In this document: positions 1 to 6,813 of the stretch, piece after piece
Numbering within the stretch: the stretch's first letter is position 1
How the letters are laid out: the number at the start of each line of letters is the position of its first letter
NCBI GenBank assembly: GCA_002424625.1
Contig: DIKR01000101.1
Coordinates: forward strand, 14,865 to 30,362
Reading direction: 5' to 3'
Length of the DNA: 15,498 nucleotides
DNA from: Desulfuromonadaceae bacterium UBA5613
Lineage (GTDB): Bacteria > Desulfobacterota > Desulfuromonadia > Desulfuromonadales > UBA2197
Made by a program: the position numbers and the translations under genes
Notes under the pieces: model-generated
The model's database searches: none
What the model was told of the DNA's origin: nothing
What the model saw: only the letters and a program-made list of their open reading frames with translations

Positions 1-518
1 CGGCCGCGCACCAGGGGAACAACACAATAGGTGCAGAAGTTATCACACCCCTGCATCACCGTGACAAAACGAGCAATACCGCTGCCGGCGGCACGGCGGG
101 GAAAGAGCCGCAGCCGGGTTTCACGATCAAGAAATTCTGTGGCAAGCTGCTGGCCGCGGCGCACGGCGACTTCACCGACCAATTCGGCGAGCCGATGGAC
201 ATTGTGGGTACCGAAGACGAGATCGACAAAGGGAAGTTTTTTGAGAATCTTCTCCCCTTCCTGCTGAGCGACACAGCCGCCGACCGCGATAATCAGCCGG
301 GGATTCACTTGCTTCAGGGCTTTAAATCGATTGAGGTGACCATAAACCTTGCGCTCGGCCTTGTCGCGCACCGAACAGGTGTTGAGGAGGATGAGATCGC
401 TTTCCTCCGGGTTGTCCACCTGCTGATAGCCAAGGTCATGGAGAGTGGCGACGATCCGCTCGGAATCGACGACATTCATTTGACAGCCGAATGTTTCCAG
501 ATAAAAACTCTTTGCCAT
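1..518 (-). CDS. miaB: tRNA-2-methylthio-N6-dimethylallyladenosine synthase MiaB, N-terminal part (3' end beyond window)
   Basis: MiaB is a radical-SAM methylthiotransferase that converts i6A37 to ms2i6A37 in tRNAs reading UNN codons. The visible 172 residues begin MAKSFYLETFGCQMN and contain the UPF0004 domain with its three cluster-binding cysteines C12 (FGCQMN), C48 (LNTCSVRDKA) and C82 (VGGCVAQQ). The radical-SAM CxxxCxxC follows at C158, C162, C165 (CDNFCTYC), and the window ends just after VVPLVRG. The spacing of both clusters is normal for MiaB. The LNTCSVRDKAE context favours MiaB over MtaB or RimO. The ATG at 518-516 has AGGATGG just upstream. The gene is the third of a minus-strand group behind two PH-like membrane protein genes (61-base gap) and may also have its own promoter in that gap. 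The C-terminal TRAM domain cannot be seen here. Confidence 0.95.
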   Translation of the reverse strand, partial: MAKSFYLETFGCQMNVVDSERIVATLHDLGYQQVDNPEESDLILLNTCSVRDKAERKVYGHLNRFKALKQVNPRLIIAVGGCVAQQEGEKILKKLPFVDLVFGTHNVHRLAELVGEVAVRRGQQLATEFLDRETRLRLFPRRAAGSGIARFVTVMQGCDNFCTYCVVPLVRG

Positions 519-545
519 GATCCATCCTGAAAATAGGGTGCGGTT

Positions 546-574
546 ATGATCTTGCGGGGGAGTGAAAATGTCAA
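546..574 (-). promoter_or_regulatory. possible sigma70 promoter for miaB
   Basis: On the minus strand a perfect TTGACA (574-569) is followed after 17 bases by GATCAT (551-546), which matches the -10 consensus at four of six positions. A start near 539 would give a leader of about 20 bases. This would let miaB be expressed apart from the upstream PH-like genes. The -10 is weak, so this is tentative. Confidence 0.4.
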
Positions 575-579
575 TTTTT

Positions 580-1083
580 TTAAGTGTTATCCCTGTTAGC
601 AGTGTCCGGGAAAAGGCGCAGCAGGAGCTCGGGATGTTCAAGCGCCGAAAAGAGGAGCGATTCCCCTTCTTTGCCGTCGATACGGATCGTTGCCAGATTC
701 GGTCCGAGTCTTTTTTGCCGGACGTTCGTCACCGTCGCCAGCGGCAGAGAGCGCAGCTGTGAACGGAAAAATCCGCGCCGCTGGTAAATAGTGCGGTCAC
801 TCACAACATACAGGACCTGCTCCCATTCCAGCCGGGCAATCAATAATTGACCGAAGGCGAGATAAAGGCAGCCGAGATTGAACGGCAGCGGGAGCCAGGC
901 CACCCAGGCTGGAGCTCCAGTGGCGGCAAGCTCAATCCCGACGATTTGCCAGAAAAGACAGGGGAGCATCAACACCAGACCAAAGACGGCATGGCGCCAG
1001 TTGCGAAAGGTATAAGCACGCGGCGCCGGGCGCCCCTGCCAAAGGATCTTTTCTTCACCGGCTAACGGCAAGGGATCAAACAT
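580..1083 (-). CDS. membrane-anchored bacterial PH-like domain protein (second of a tandem pair)
   Basis: The 167-residue protein has no assigned function. It starts MFDPLPLAGEEKILWQGRP, a typical opening of bacterial PH (bPH) membrane proteins. Two hydrophobic helices follow at about residues 32-50 and 60-84, then a C-terminal PH-like beta region with VLYVVSDRTIYQRRG at about 90-104 and RSLPLATVTNVRQ at about 111-123. The ATG at 1083 overlaps the end of the preceding gene by 8 bases, so the two are probably translationally coupled. An upstream in-frame extension exists but lies inside the preceding gene and is not favoured. miaB follows 61 bases downstream. The family call rests on motif style only. 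Confidence 0.75.
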   Translation of the reverse strand: MFDPLPLAGEEKILWQGRPAPRAYTFRNWRHAVFGLVLMLPCLFWQIVGIELAATGAPAWVAWLPLPFNLGCLYLAFGQLLIARLEWEQVLYVVSDRTIYQRRGFFRSQLRSLPLATVTNVRQKRLGPNLATIRIDGKEGESLLFSALEHPELLLRLFPDTANRDNT

Positions 1084-1618
1084 GCTCTTGCTCCGGCCGC
1101 GAGGAGATGACCGCACGCAATCCCGCCAGTAATTCTGGCGCCTGTGCCCGATCTCCACCAGCAACAAAGTTCACTGTTGTCCCGCAATCAAAGGTCAGCA
1201 GGCCGTTGCCGATGCCGAAGGGGCGCAGGGAGAGGAGGAAATCCGTCATTCCTTCCGCTTCGACAAGGCGGAGATTGCGAATCTTTGCGGCGTCATAATG
1301 GCGGACCTGTTCGTAGCCGCAAACTCTCCGGGTCAGCGTTAACCGTTCCGAGGTCGCAACGATCGTCTCGGTTCCGAAGAGTGTCCAGAACAGACCATAA
1401 AGTGCGAGTCCTCCTCCCAGCAACCAACCGGCCAGCCATACGAGGATGAAGAAGACGGCAAAGAAGCCGGCTTCTTTCGTCAGTCCCCGCAGAAGTGCAC
1501 TGGCGACAACAAACAAACCTCCGCCCCACAGCGCCAGCCACAGGGTCAACGCCACGAGCAGAAAAAAATTTTTGCGCGGCGCGGTCGTTAAATTGAAATC
1601 ATCGATCTTGGCACTCAT
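1076..1618 (-). CDS. membrane protein with PH-like domain (first of a tandem pair)
   Basis: The 180-residue protein is of unknown function. Two strongly hydrophobic helices lie at about residues 17-45 and 51-82. A soluble C-terminal domain begins TETIVATSERLTLTRRV at about 83-99 and ends with LLTFDCGTTVNFVAGGD at about 140-156. This resembles membrane-anchored bacterial PH-like proteins. I chose the ATG at 1618: it lies about 45 bases below a strong promoter, and the in-frame TTG at 1642 has no ribosome site in front of it. The site for the ATG is itself weak (a purine run, AGAAAAG). The last 8 bases overlap the next gene, a paralogous-looking PH-like protein, which suggests a heteromeric pair. 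Confidence 0.72.
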   Translation of the reverse strand: MSAKIDDFNLTTAPRKNFFLLVALTLWLALWGGGLFVVASALLRGLTKEAGFFAVFFILVWLAGWLLGGGLALYGLFWTLFGTETIVATSERLTLTRRVCGYEQVRHYDAAKIRNLRLVEAEGMTDFLLSLRPFGIGNGLLTFDCGTTVNFVAGGDRAQAPELLAGLRAVISSRPEQEHV

Positions 1619-1669
1619 AGATATCTTTTCTAAAAGGGACAAAGTTGGAGTAAGACGGTCGGGCGCTGG

Positions 1670-1698
1670 ATTATAAAGGAGGGCATCCCTTCAGGCAA
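1670..1698 (-). promoter_or_regulatory. sigma70 promoter for the PH-PH-miaB unit
   Basis: On the minus strand TTGCCT (1698-1693), a 17-base spacer and a perfect TATAAT (1675-1670). The predicted start near 1663 leaves a leader of about 45 bases to the ATG at 1618. An A-rich tract (1703-1716) directly upstream of the -35 could act as an UP element and is shared with the divergent rpmB promoter. Confidence 0.7.
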
Positions 1699-1720
1699 TG
1701 ACGAAAAAGAAAAAAACCTG

Positions 1721-1749
1721 TTGCCTTTCCCCATAAAGGATGCTATCAA
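1721..1749 (+). promoter_or_regulatory. sigma70 promoter for rpmB
   Basis: TTGCCT (1721-1726), a 17-base spacer and TATCAA (1744-1749). The predicted start near 1756 gives a short leader that carries TAGGAGG at 1765-1771. The -35 hexamer is identical to that of the divergent promoter at 1693-1698, and both abut the same A-rich tract. Confidence 0.6.
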
Positions 1750-1781
1750 TTCCCGTCTACTCTTTAGGAGGTCGAAGGATC

Positions 1782-1973
1782 ATGTCGAGAATTTGTGCAG
1801 TTTGCGGAAAAAAACCTTCCACCGGCAATAATGTCAGTCATGCGAATAACAAAACCAAGAAGACCTGGTATCCGAATCTTCAGCACGTTAAGGCGCTGAA
1901 TAACGGGACTGTTCGCACCATGAAAGTCTGTACCCGTTGCATCCGTTCCGGGTCCGTCACCAAAGTGGTCTGA
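1782..1973 (+). CDS. rpmB: 50S ribosomal protein L28
   Basis: A 63-residue protein beginning MSRICAVCGKKPSTGN and containing VSHANNKTKKTWYPNLQ, the typical L28 core. It has two CxxC pairs (CAVC at 5-8 and CTRC near 50-53), so it is the zinc-binding form. L28 is a component of the large ribosomal subunit. The ATG at 1782 is chosen over an in-frame upstream ATG at 1740 because AGGAGG lies at 1766-1771, at proper spacing, and because family members start at MSR/MAR. The gene is a single-gene unit with its own promoter, closed by the hairpin at 2008-2044. Confidence 0.97.
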   Translation: MSRICAVCGKKPSTGNNVSHANNKTKKTWYPNLQHVKALNNGTVRTMKVCTRCIRSGSVTKVV

Positions 1974-2007
1974 TCGGCATCAACGCCGGCAGGAATATCC
2001 GCCAGTT

Positions 2008-2044
2008 AAACGGGGGGATGGACAAGATGTCCATCCCCCCGTTT
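2008..2044. terminator. bidirectional rho-independent terminator between rpmB and ridA
   Basis: A perfect 16-bp stem: AAACGGGGGGATGGAC (2008-2023) pairs with 2029-2044 around a 5-base loop. The plus strand continues TTTTC and the minus strand ends CGTTTAAC, so it can stop both convergent transcripts (rpmB and the yicC-to-ridA operon). Confidence 0.92.
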
Positions 2045-2066
2045 TCATTAACCCTTTTATTGTGTC

Positions 2067-2453
2067 TTAAGCGCCGCAATAAACAACCATCTCCACTTCG
2101 ACCGCCACGCCCCGGGGCAGGGCCGCCACCTGCACCGTCGACCGGGCCGGCGGATTGGTCGGGAAATAGCGCCCGTAGACCGCGTTCACCACGGCAAAGT
2201 CCGCCATATCGACGAGAAATATCGTCGTCTTGACCACCCGATCGAAACCGATCCCGCCCGCAGCCAGCATCGCCGCACAATTGGCCATCACCTGTTCGAT
2301 CTGCGCCGCAATACCGCCGCTCACCACCTCACCATTGTTGGGATCAAGCGGTATCTGTCCGGAGAAAAAGATAAAATCCCCCGCCCGCATCCCCTGCGAA
2401 TAAGGACCGATTGCTGCCGGTGCCGCTTCACTTTTCACCACCTGAAGTGCCAT
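2067..2453 (-). CDS. ridA: RidA family 2-iminobutanoate/2-iminopropanoate deaminase
   Basis: A 128-residue protein of the usual RidA/YjgF/UK114 length. Family motifs visible are AIGPYSQGMRAGDFIFFSGQ (14-33), NPPARSTVQVAALPRG (100-115) and the end VEVEMVVYCGA. The active-site arginine is R104 in ARSTVQV, and the conserved Glu is E121. RidA hydrolyses reactive enamines/imines released by PLP enzymes such as threonine dehydratase, and is cytosolic. The ATG at 2453 has a strong GGGAGGAG site. It lies 21 bases behind rel and is the last gene of the operon, in front of the terminator at 2008-2044. Confidence 0.95.
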   Translation of the reverse strand: MALQVVKSEAAPAAIGPYSQGMRAGDFIFFSGQIPLDPNNGEVVSGGIAAQIEQVMANCAAMLAAGGIGFDRVVKTTIFLVDMADFAVVNAVYGRYFPTNPPARSTVQVAALPRGVAVEVEMVVYCGA

Positions 2454-2474
2454 ATCTCTTCTCCTCCCTGAATA

Positions 2475-4631
2475 TTAACTCCGCAAGCGTTCGACTTTAT
2501 AGACTCCCTTGATCTTCAACAATGCGTTGATCACCCGGTTGAGGTGGGCGAGATCCTGCACATCGAGTTCAAAGTTATTAAGCCCGCGATGGTCGGGGGT
2601 CGACATAATGCTGGCGCTGACAATATTGGCCTCACAGTTGGTAATCGCTCCGGTAATATTGGTCAGCATCCCCTGTTGGTCGTAACAATACACCCGCACC
2701 TTGACCGGCCGCGTCGACTTCTTCTTGAGATCCCATTCCACATCGATACGCCGCTCCGGATCAGACTGCAGGGCGTGCAAACAATCGATGGTATGAATCG
2801 TCACGCCGCGCCCCCGCGTCACAAAACCGGTCACCTCATCGCCGGGGAGGGGGTTGCAGCACTTGGCGAAGCGGACCATGATATCGTCGACGCCGTGAAT
2901 GGTGATGGCGCTCCCGGATTTTTTCCGCTCCGGCGGGCGGGGAGTGAAGGGAACGACTTCACTCTCGACCTTGCTCTTCTCCGGCGGCAGGAGGCGCCCG
3001 ACCACCTGGCCAACCGGCACCTTGCCATAGCCGACGCCGGCAAGGAGATCCTCGACCGTGGAAAAACCGAGATCCAGAGCTGTATGGTTCATCTCCTCCG
3101 AGTTCAGGTAGCGGTTAAGCGCCGCCCCCTGCTTGCGCAACTCCTTCTCGAGAAGATCGCGGCCGATGACCAGGCTTTTGTCCCGCTCGGCATTCTTGAT
3201 CCACTGGCGGATCTTGTTGCGCGCCTTGGCCGTATGGACGTGCTTGAGCCAATCCTTGCTCGGCGTCTGGTTCGGCGAAGTGATAATCTCGACGAGATCG
3301 CCGTTGTTGAGGACCGTCTTCAGCGGTGCCAGCTTGCCGTTGACCTTGGCGCCGACACAGTGCATGCCGATATTGCTGTGGATGGAGAAAGCAAAATCGA
3401 TCGGCGTCGAACCCCGCGGCAGTTCACAAACCTCGCCGCGCGGGGTGAAGACAAAGACTTCGCCGGGGAAGAGCTCGAAACGCACCGAATCCATGAACTC
3501 TTTGGAATCAGTGAGTTCGTACTGACACTCCAGCATCTGCCGCAACCAGGCAAAACTTTTGTCATCGCGCTCGTCCGCGACCGTAACCCCCTTCTCCTTG
3601 TACTTCCAGTGGGCGGCAATCCCTTCTTCGGCAATGCGGTGCATCTCTTCAGTGCGGATCTGCACCTCCATCGGCTCCCCCTGCGGGCCGATCACCGTCG
3701 TATGCAGCGATTGGTACATATTCGCCTTGGGCATGGCGATATAATCTTTGAAACGGCCGGGGAGCGGTTTCCAGGCGGCGTGAATAATACCGAGGACGGC
3801 ATAACAGTCGCGCAGCGACTTGACCATCACCCGAAAAGCGACGAGATCATAGATCTGGTCAAGCTCAACCCCCTGCCGCTCCATTTTGCGATAGATCGAC
3901 CAAAGGTGCTTGGAACGGCCGTAAACCTCCCCTTCAATTTTGTGCTCGTGCAGCTTGTCAAGGATGTTGATGCGCACACCCTCGATATGGGCGGCCCGTT
4001 CCTGCATCCGCTTCTCCACCTGTGCGGCCAGGGCGGTGAAGGTCTCCGCTTCGAGAAAACGGAAAGCAAGATCTTCGAGATCACACTTGAGCCAGCTGAT
4101 CCCGAGGCGATTGGCCAAAGGGGCATAGATATCCCGGGTCTCCCGCGAAATCTGCCGCTGTCTTTCTTCCGGCTGGCTCGCCAGGTTGCGCATGATATGG
4201 AGACGATCGGCGAGCTTGACGAGAATCACCCGGAGATCCCGAGCCATGGCGATCAACATCTTGCGGAAGTTCTCGGCCTGGCGCTCTTCGCTGCTGACGG
4301 CATTGTAACGACTGATCCGCGTCAAACCATCGACGAGTTCGGCGATCTCATCGCCAAAACGCTGCCGCAGCTCCGCCAGGGTCGTCGGTGCATTCCCTTC
4401 CAGCGCTTCGTGCAACAGGCCGGCGACGATCGTCGGCACATCCATGCGCAAGCGGGCGAGGATCTGCGCAACAGCGCCGGCGTGTTCAATATTCTGCGCC
4501 GCCGTCGGACGGACACCGCCGAAAGCGCCGCTTTCCACCACGGTATAAGCGTCGCGAATCGGCGAAAGATCAGCGGTCGGCTGATAAGCCTGGACACTGG
4601 CAAGAAGGTTGTCGAGAGCAGACATGGGCAT
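2475..4631 (-). CDS. rel: long RelA/SpoT homologue (RSH) (p)ppGpp synthetase with degenerate hydrolase site
   Basis: A 718-residue protein with the full long-RSH layout: N-terminal HD hydrolase-like region (about 30-180), synthetase (about 235-345), TGS (about 388-450), zinc-finger/helical region with KCCNPLPGDEV (590-600), and C-terminal ACT (about 643-718). The synthetase carries RFKD (293-296), the RXKD signature of bifunctional enzymes, plus VQIRTEEMHRIAEEG and AHWKYK. The hydrolase motif normally written HDxxED is here HEALEG (H74, E75, E78, G79), and the upstream RxSGEPY-type segment is missing (GGVRPTAAQNIEH). H50 and D142 (ADRLH) are kept. Synthesis of (p)ppGpp is expected; hydrolysis is doubtful. 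The first ATG at 4631 is preceded by AGGTAAG; a second in-frame ATG at 4625 is possible. It lies downstream of rpoZ and upstream of ridA. Confidence 0.95.
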   Translation of the reverse strand: MPMSALDNLLASVQAYQPTADLSPIRDAYTVVESGAFGGVRPTAAQNIEHAGAVAQILARLRMDVPTIVAGLLHEALEGNAPTTLAELRQRFGDEIAELVDGLTRISRYNAVSSEERQAENFRKMLIAMARDLRVILVKLADRLHIMRNLASQPEERQRQISRETRDIYAPLANRLGISWLKCDLEDLAFRFLEAETFTALAAQVEKRMQERAAHIEGVRINILDKLHEHKIEGEVYGRSKHLWSIYRKMERQGVELDQIYDLVAFRVMVKSLRDCYAVLGIIHAAWKPLPGRFKDYIAMPKANMYQSLHTTVIGPQGEPMEVQIRTEEMHRIAEEGIAAHWKYKEKGVTVADERDDKSFAWLRQMLECQYELTDSKEFMDSVRFELFPGEVFVFTPRGEVCELPRGSTPIDFAFSIHSNIGMHCVGAKVNGKLAPLKTVLNNGDLVEIITSPNQTPSKDWLKHVHTAKARNKIRQWIKNAERDKSLVIGRDLLEKELRKQGAALNRYLNSEEMNHTALDLGFSTVEDLLAGVGYGKVPVGQVVGRLLPPEKSKVESEVVPFTPRPPERKKSGSAITIHGVDDIMVRFAKCCNPLPGDEVTGFVTRGRGVTIHTIDCLHALQSDPERRIDVEWDLKKKSTRPVKVRVYCYDQQGMLTNITGAITNCEANIVSASIMSTPDHRGLNNFELDVQDLAHLNRVINALLKIKGVYKVERLRS

Positions 4632-4651
4632 GCTTACCTGTAAACGAAAAT

Positions 4652-4678
4652 CAGGCGGGGCAAAAAATGACCCGCCTG
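4652..4678 (-). terminator. intercistronic hairpin between rpoZ and rel, possible attenuator
   Basis: CAGGCGGG (4652-4659) and CCCGCCTG (4671-4678) form a perfect 8-bp GC-rich stem with an 11-base loop. On the minus strand it is followed by ATTTTC, a poor T-tract. It lies between the rpoZ stop and the rel start, so it could be a leaky terminator or an RNA processing/stability element setting the rel to rpoZ ratio. Function is inference. Confidence 0.4.
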
Positions 4679-4722
4679 CAATATAAACCTGAGCATAACC
4701 GTTCAGTGAAAGTCACGGAACT

Positions 4723-4929
4723 TTAGCGGCGCCGCGTCGGAATTTCGTAATCGACCTTGCCGGCGGCAATTTCCCGCAGGGCGACGACGATGGTTTTGTT
4801 GCCGGCCTTATTCTCAATGAGGGGTTGCGACCCTTTGTAGAGTTGCTTGGCCCGCTTTGCAGCCACTGTCACCAGCAGGAAACGGTTGGGAATCTGCTGC
4901 AGGCAGTCTTCAACGGTAATACGTGCCAT
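4723..4929 (-). CDS. rpoZ: RNA polymerase omega subunit
   Basis: A 68-residue protein starting MARITVEDCLQQIPNRFLLV, the standard omega opening, followed by VAAKRAKQLYKG, which forms the conserved helix that clamps beta-prime, and ending KVDYEIPTRRR. Omega helps assemble RNA polymerase and in proteobacteria forms part of a ppGpp-binding site, which fits its place directly upstream of rel. The ATG at 4929 has AAGGAG at good spacing. A longer in-frame start at 4965 lacks support because it would displace that site. It lies 57 bases behind gmk in the same operon. Confidence 0.95.
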   Translation of the reverse strand: MARITVEDCLQQIPNRFLLVTVAAKRAKQLYKGSQPLIENKAGNKTIVVALREIAAGKVDYEIPTRRR

Positions 4930-4986
4930 CTTTGATACTCCTTGATAATTAAACGCATTCTTCAATCGATGCGCGGGGATATCTCT

Positions 4987-5613
4987 TTAACGCAGTAAAT
5001 CCTCGACGACGCCGTGATAACGGGACGCACGGCAGGTCTCGGCAATAATAATCGATTTAAGCTGTTCCAGGGCCAGATTGAAATCGTCGTTGAAGACCCA
5101 GTAATCGTACCAGCCCGCCTGGGCAATCTCTCCGCGGGCATTGGCAAGACGTTGCGCAATCACCGCATCGCTGTCGGTCTGGCGCTCGCACAGCCGCCGC
5201 TGCAGTTCGGTCATTGACGGCGGCAGGATAAAAATATTGACCCCCTGCACCTGCCTGGTCTGCAACTGCACCGCCCCCTGGCAGTCAATATCGAGGAGGA
5301 GATCACAGCCACTTTGCCGGGCGGTGTCGAGGGTGGCCAGGGCGGTACCATAACGATTGCCATGCACCTCCGCCCACTCGGCAAAGGCATTGGCCGCAAC
5401 CATGTCGGCAAAGGTCTGGGCATCGACAAAATGATAATCGACGCCATCCACTTCGCCCTTGCGCATGTGCCGCGTCGTGAAGGAGACAGAATGCCGCAGC
5501 CCCGGAATGATGTCAACGATTTCCTTGCAGAGCGTCGTCTTTCCCGCCCCGGACGGCGCCGAGATCACAAAGAGCACCCCGTCACGTTTGATTTGATTGA
5601 AATTATTCGACAT
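4987..5613 (-). CDS. gmk: guanylate kinase
   Basis: A 208-residue enzyme of normal length that phosphorylates GMP to GDP with ATP. The P-loop SAPSGAGKTT is at 18-27. The GMP-binding segment SFTTRHMRKGEVDGVDYHFV is at about 43-62 (the usual Pro after TTR.. is Met here). Further family features are EWAEVHGNRYGT and LLLDIDCQGA. The ATG at 5613 lies inside the end of yicC (11-base overlap), suggesting translational coupling; the ribosome site is weak (GAGCAGATCC). An upstream in-frame start at 5664 would add residues unlike any Gmk and is rejected. The product GDP/GTP feeds the Rel reaction encoded two genes on. Confidence 0.96.
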   Translation of the reverse strand: MSNNFNQIKRDGVLFVISAPSGAGKTTLCKEIVDIIPGLRHSVSFTTRHMRKGEVDGVDYHFVDAQTFADMVAANAFAEWAEVHGNRYGTALATLDTARQSGCDLLLDIDCQGAVQLQTRQVQGVNIFILPPSMTELQRRLCERQTDSDAVIAQRLANARGEIAQAGWYDYWVFNDDFNLALEQLKSIIIAETCRASRYHGVVEDLLR

Positions 5614-6481
5614 TCTGGATCTGCTCGCGCACCTTTTCAAGTTCGGACTTGATCTGCACGACATGCCGGGTCAACTCGGCATCGTTCGACTTTGACCCCA
5701 TAGTATTTGTTTCCCGGTTCAGTTCCTGGACGAGAAAATCGAGTTGGCGGCCCACCGGTTCCTGCTCGGCCAACAGCAGCCGTACCTGTTCGAGGTGGCT
5801 GCGAAAACGCGAAAGTTCTTCACTGATGTCACAGCGATCGGCAAAGAGGGCAATCTCCTGGGCGACACGCAGGGGATCGTAGGCAAAATCCGGACCGAGG
5901 CGGGTCAGACGCTCACTCAACCGTCCCTGCCACTCTTTCGGAACCACCGCCGCCCGCGCCGAGATCGCATGAAGATGCGCATCGAGGGTGGCGATGCGCC
6001 CTTCAATATCGCGCTGCGTGGCCTCCCCTTCATGGCCGCGCATCGTTTCGACCGCTTCGATCGCCCGCTCCAGGGCGACAAAGAGGCAACGGCACAAATC
6101 TTCTTCCGGCAGGGCATTCTCCCGCATCAAGATGACATCGCGCTGCCCGGCAAGGAGGTCGAGACTGATCTCTCCCGGCAGATTGAAGGTCGTGCGCAAT
6201 TCGTTAAAGGCCTGAAAATAGGCTTGCGCCAGCGGCAGGTTGAGAACCGGCAGAGCCGCGCCCCCGGAATTGTACTCAAGGAGGACGAGGAGATCGACCT
6301 TGCCACGCTTGAGACGCTCGCTGAGACTGCGCCGCAACTCCGCTTCACAAGCGGAAAAGAGGCGGGGAGATTTGATACTGATATCGCAAAAACGATGATT
6401 GACCGTCTTGATCTCCACGGTCAGAGTGGCGCCGTCGATCGTTGCTATCCCTTTACCAAACCCGGTCATACTTCGGATCAT
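5603..6481 (-). CDS. yicC: YicC family endoribonuclease
   Basis: A 292-residue protein opening MIRSMTGFGKG, the hallmark of YicC, with EIKTVNHRFCDISIKSPR at about 23-40. The C-terminal DUF1732-type motifs are ADRCDISEELSRFRSHLEQ (214-232) and DFLVQELNRETNTMGSKS (248-265). YicC-like proteins are metal-dependent endoribonucleases involved in sRNA and mRNA turnover in E. coli; the role here is taken from the family. The ATG at 6481 has GAGG at 9 bases. It is the first gene of the operon, 37 bases below the predicted start of the promoter at 6525-6553. Confidence 0.95.
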   Translation of the reverse strand: MIRSMTGFGKGIATIDGATLTVEIKTVNHRFCDISIKSPRLFSACEAELRRSLSERLKRGKVDLLVLLEYNSGGAALPVLNLPLAQAYFQAFNELRTTFNLPGEISLDLLAGQRDVILMRENALPEEDLCRCLFVALERAIEAVETMRGHEGEATQRDIEGRIATLDAHLHAISARAAVVPKEWQGRLSERLTRLGPDFAYDPLRVAQEIALFADRCDISEELSRFRSHLEQVRLLLAEQEPVGRQLDFLVQELNRETNTMGSKSNDAELTRHVVQIKSELEKVREQIQNVE

Positions 6482-6524
6482 CGATGATTTCCTCGCAAAA
6501 TAAAGTCGTTACACAGCGGCCGGC

Positions 6525-6553
6525 AGAATAGGATAATCGCGCAAAGGTGTCAA
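6525..6553 (-). promoter_or_regulatory. sigma70 promoter of the yicC-gmk-rpoZ-rel-ridA operon
   Basis: On the minus strand a perfect TTGACA (6553-6548), a 17-base spacer and TATTCT (6530-6525, four of six). The predicted start near 6518 leaves a 37-base leader with a GAGG ribosome site before yicC. An upstream terminator at 6592-6627 insulates it from the transcription unit behind. Confidence 0.8.
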
Positions 6554-6591
6554 GAAAAAGGGGGGGATTGCAGGGCAAGCGGGGAGAAGAC

Positions 6592-6627
6592 AAAAAAAGC
6601 CGGTTGAGGAGGAGGACCTCAACCGGC
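6592..6627 (-). terminator. rho-independent terminator upstream of the yicC promoter
   Basis: An 11-bp perfect stem, GCCGGTTGAGG (6599-6609) with CCTCAACCGGC (6617-6627), followed on the minus strand by seven T (6598-6592). The minus-strand loop is TCCTCCT. It sits about 190 bases past the terminator at 6814-6857, so it is either a back-up terminator or the end of a separate short transcript. Confidence 0.85.
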
Positions 6628-6813
6628 AAAGGGTTTTCCTGATGAAGAGTCAGGAGGCTCTAAACAACTGTCTGCGCCAACTTGGAGGAGGAGACTTGCC
6701 TTGCTATGGTGTGAGACTACCGCAAGAGCCGGAGACAAAACAGGTGGAAGTTCGTATTATTTACATCGAAAATGGTCAGGGACTGACTGTGGAGATGCAC
6801 AGTGATGCGGGAC
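6628..6813. other. 186-base gap between two minus-strand terminators; no gene identified
   Basis: No convincing protein gene. A plus-strand reading frame starting at 6642 has no ribosome site, runs straight through the terminator hairpins and has atypical codons (AGA, CTA), so it is not annotated. On the minus strand the stretch holds CTCCTCCTCC (complement of 6683-6692 region) and a small hairpin TCCTGA-7-TCAGGA just before the terminator at 6627. AATAAT near 6757 resembles a -10 but has no matching -35. A second small RNA ending at 6592 is possible but not shown. Confidence 0.5.

Noticed and set aside
2544..4643. A 699-codon open frame on the plus strand, antisense to rel
   Set aside because: It mirrors the rel gene, whose protein is fully recognisable; the antisense frame has no known motif and no ribosome site, and it arises from GC-rich codon use.
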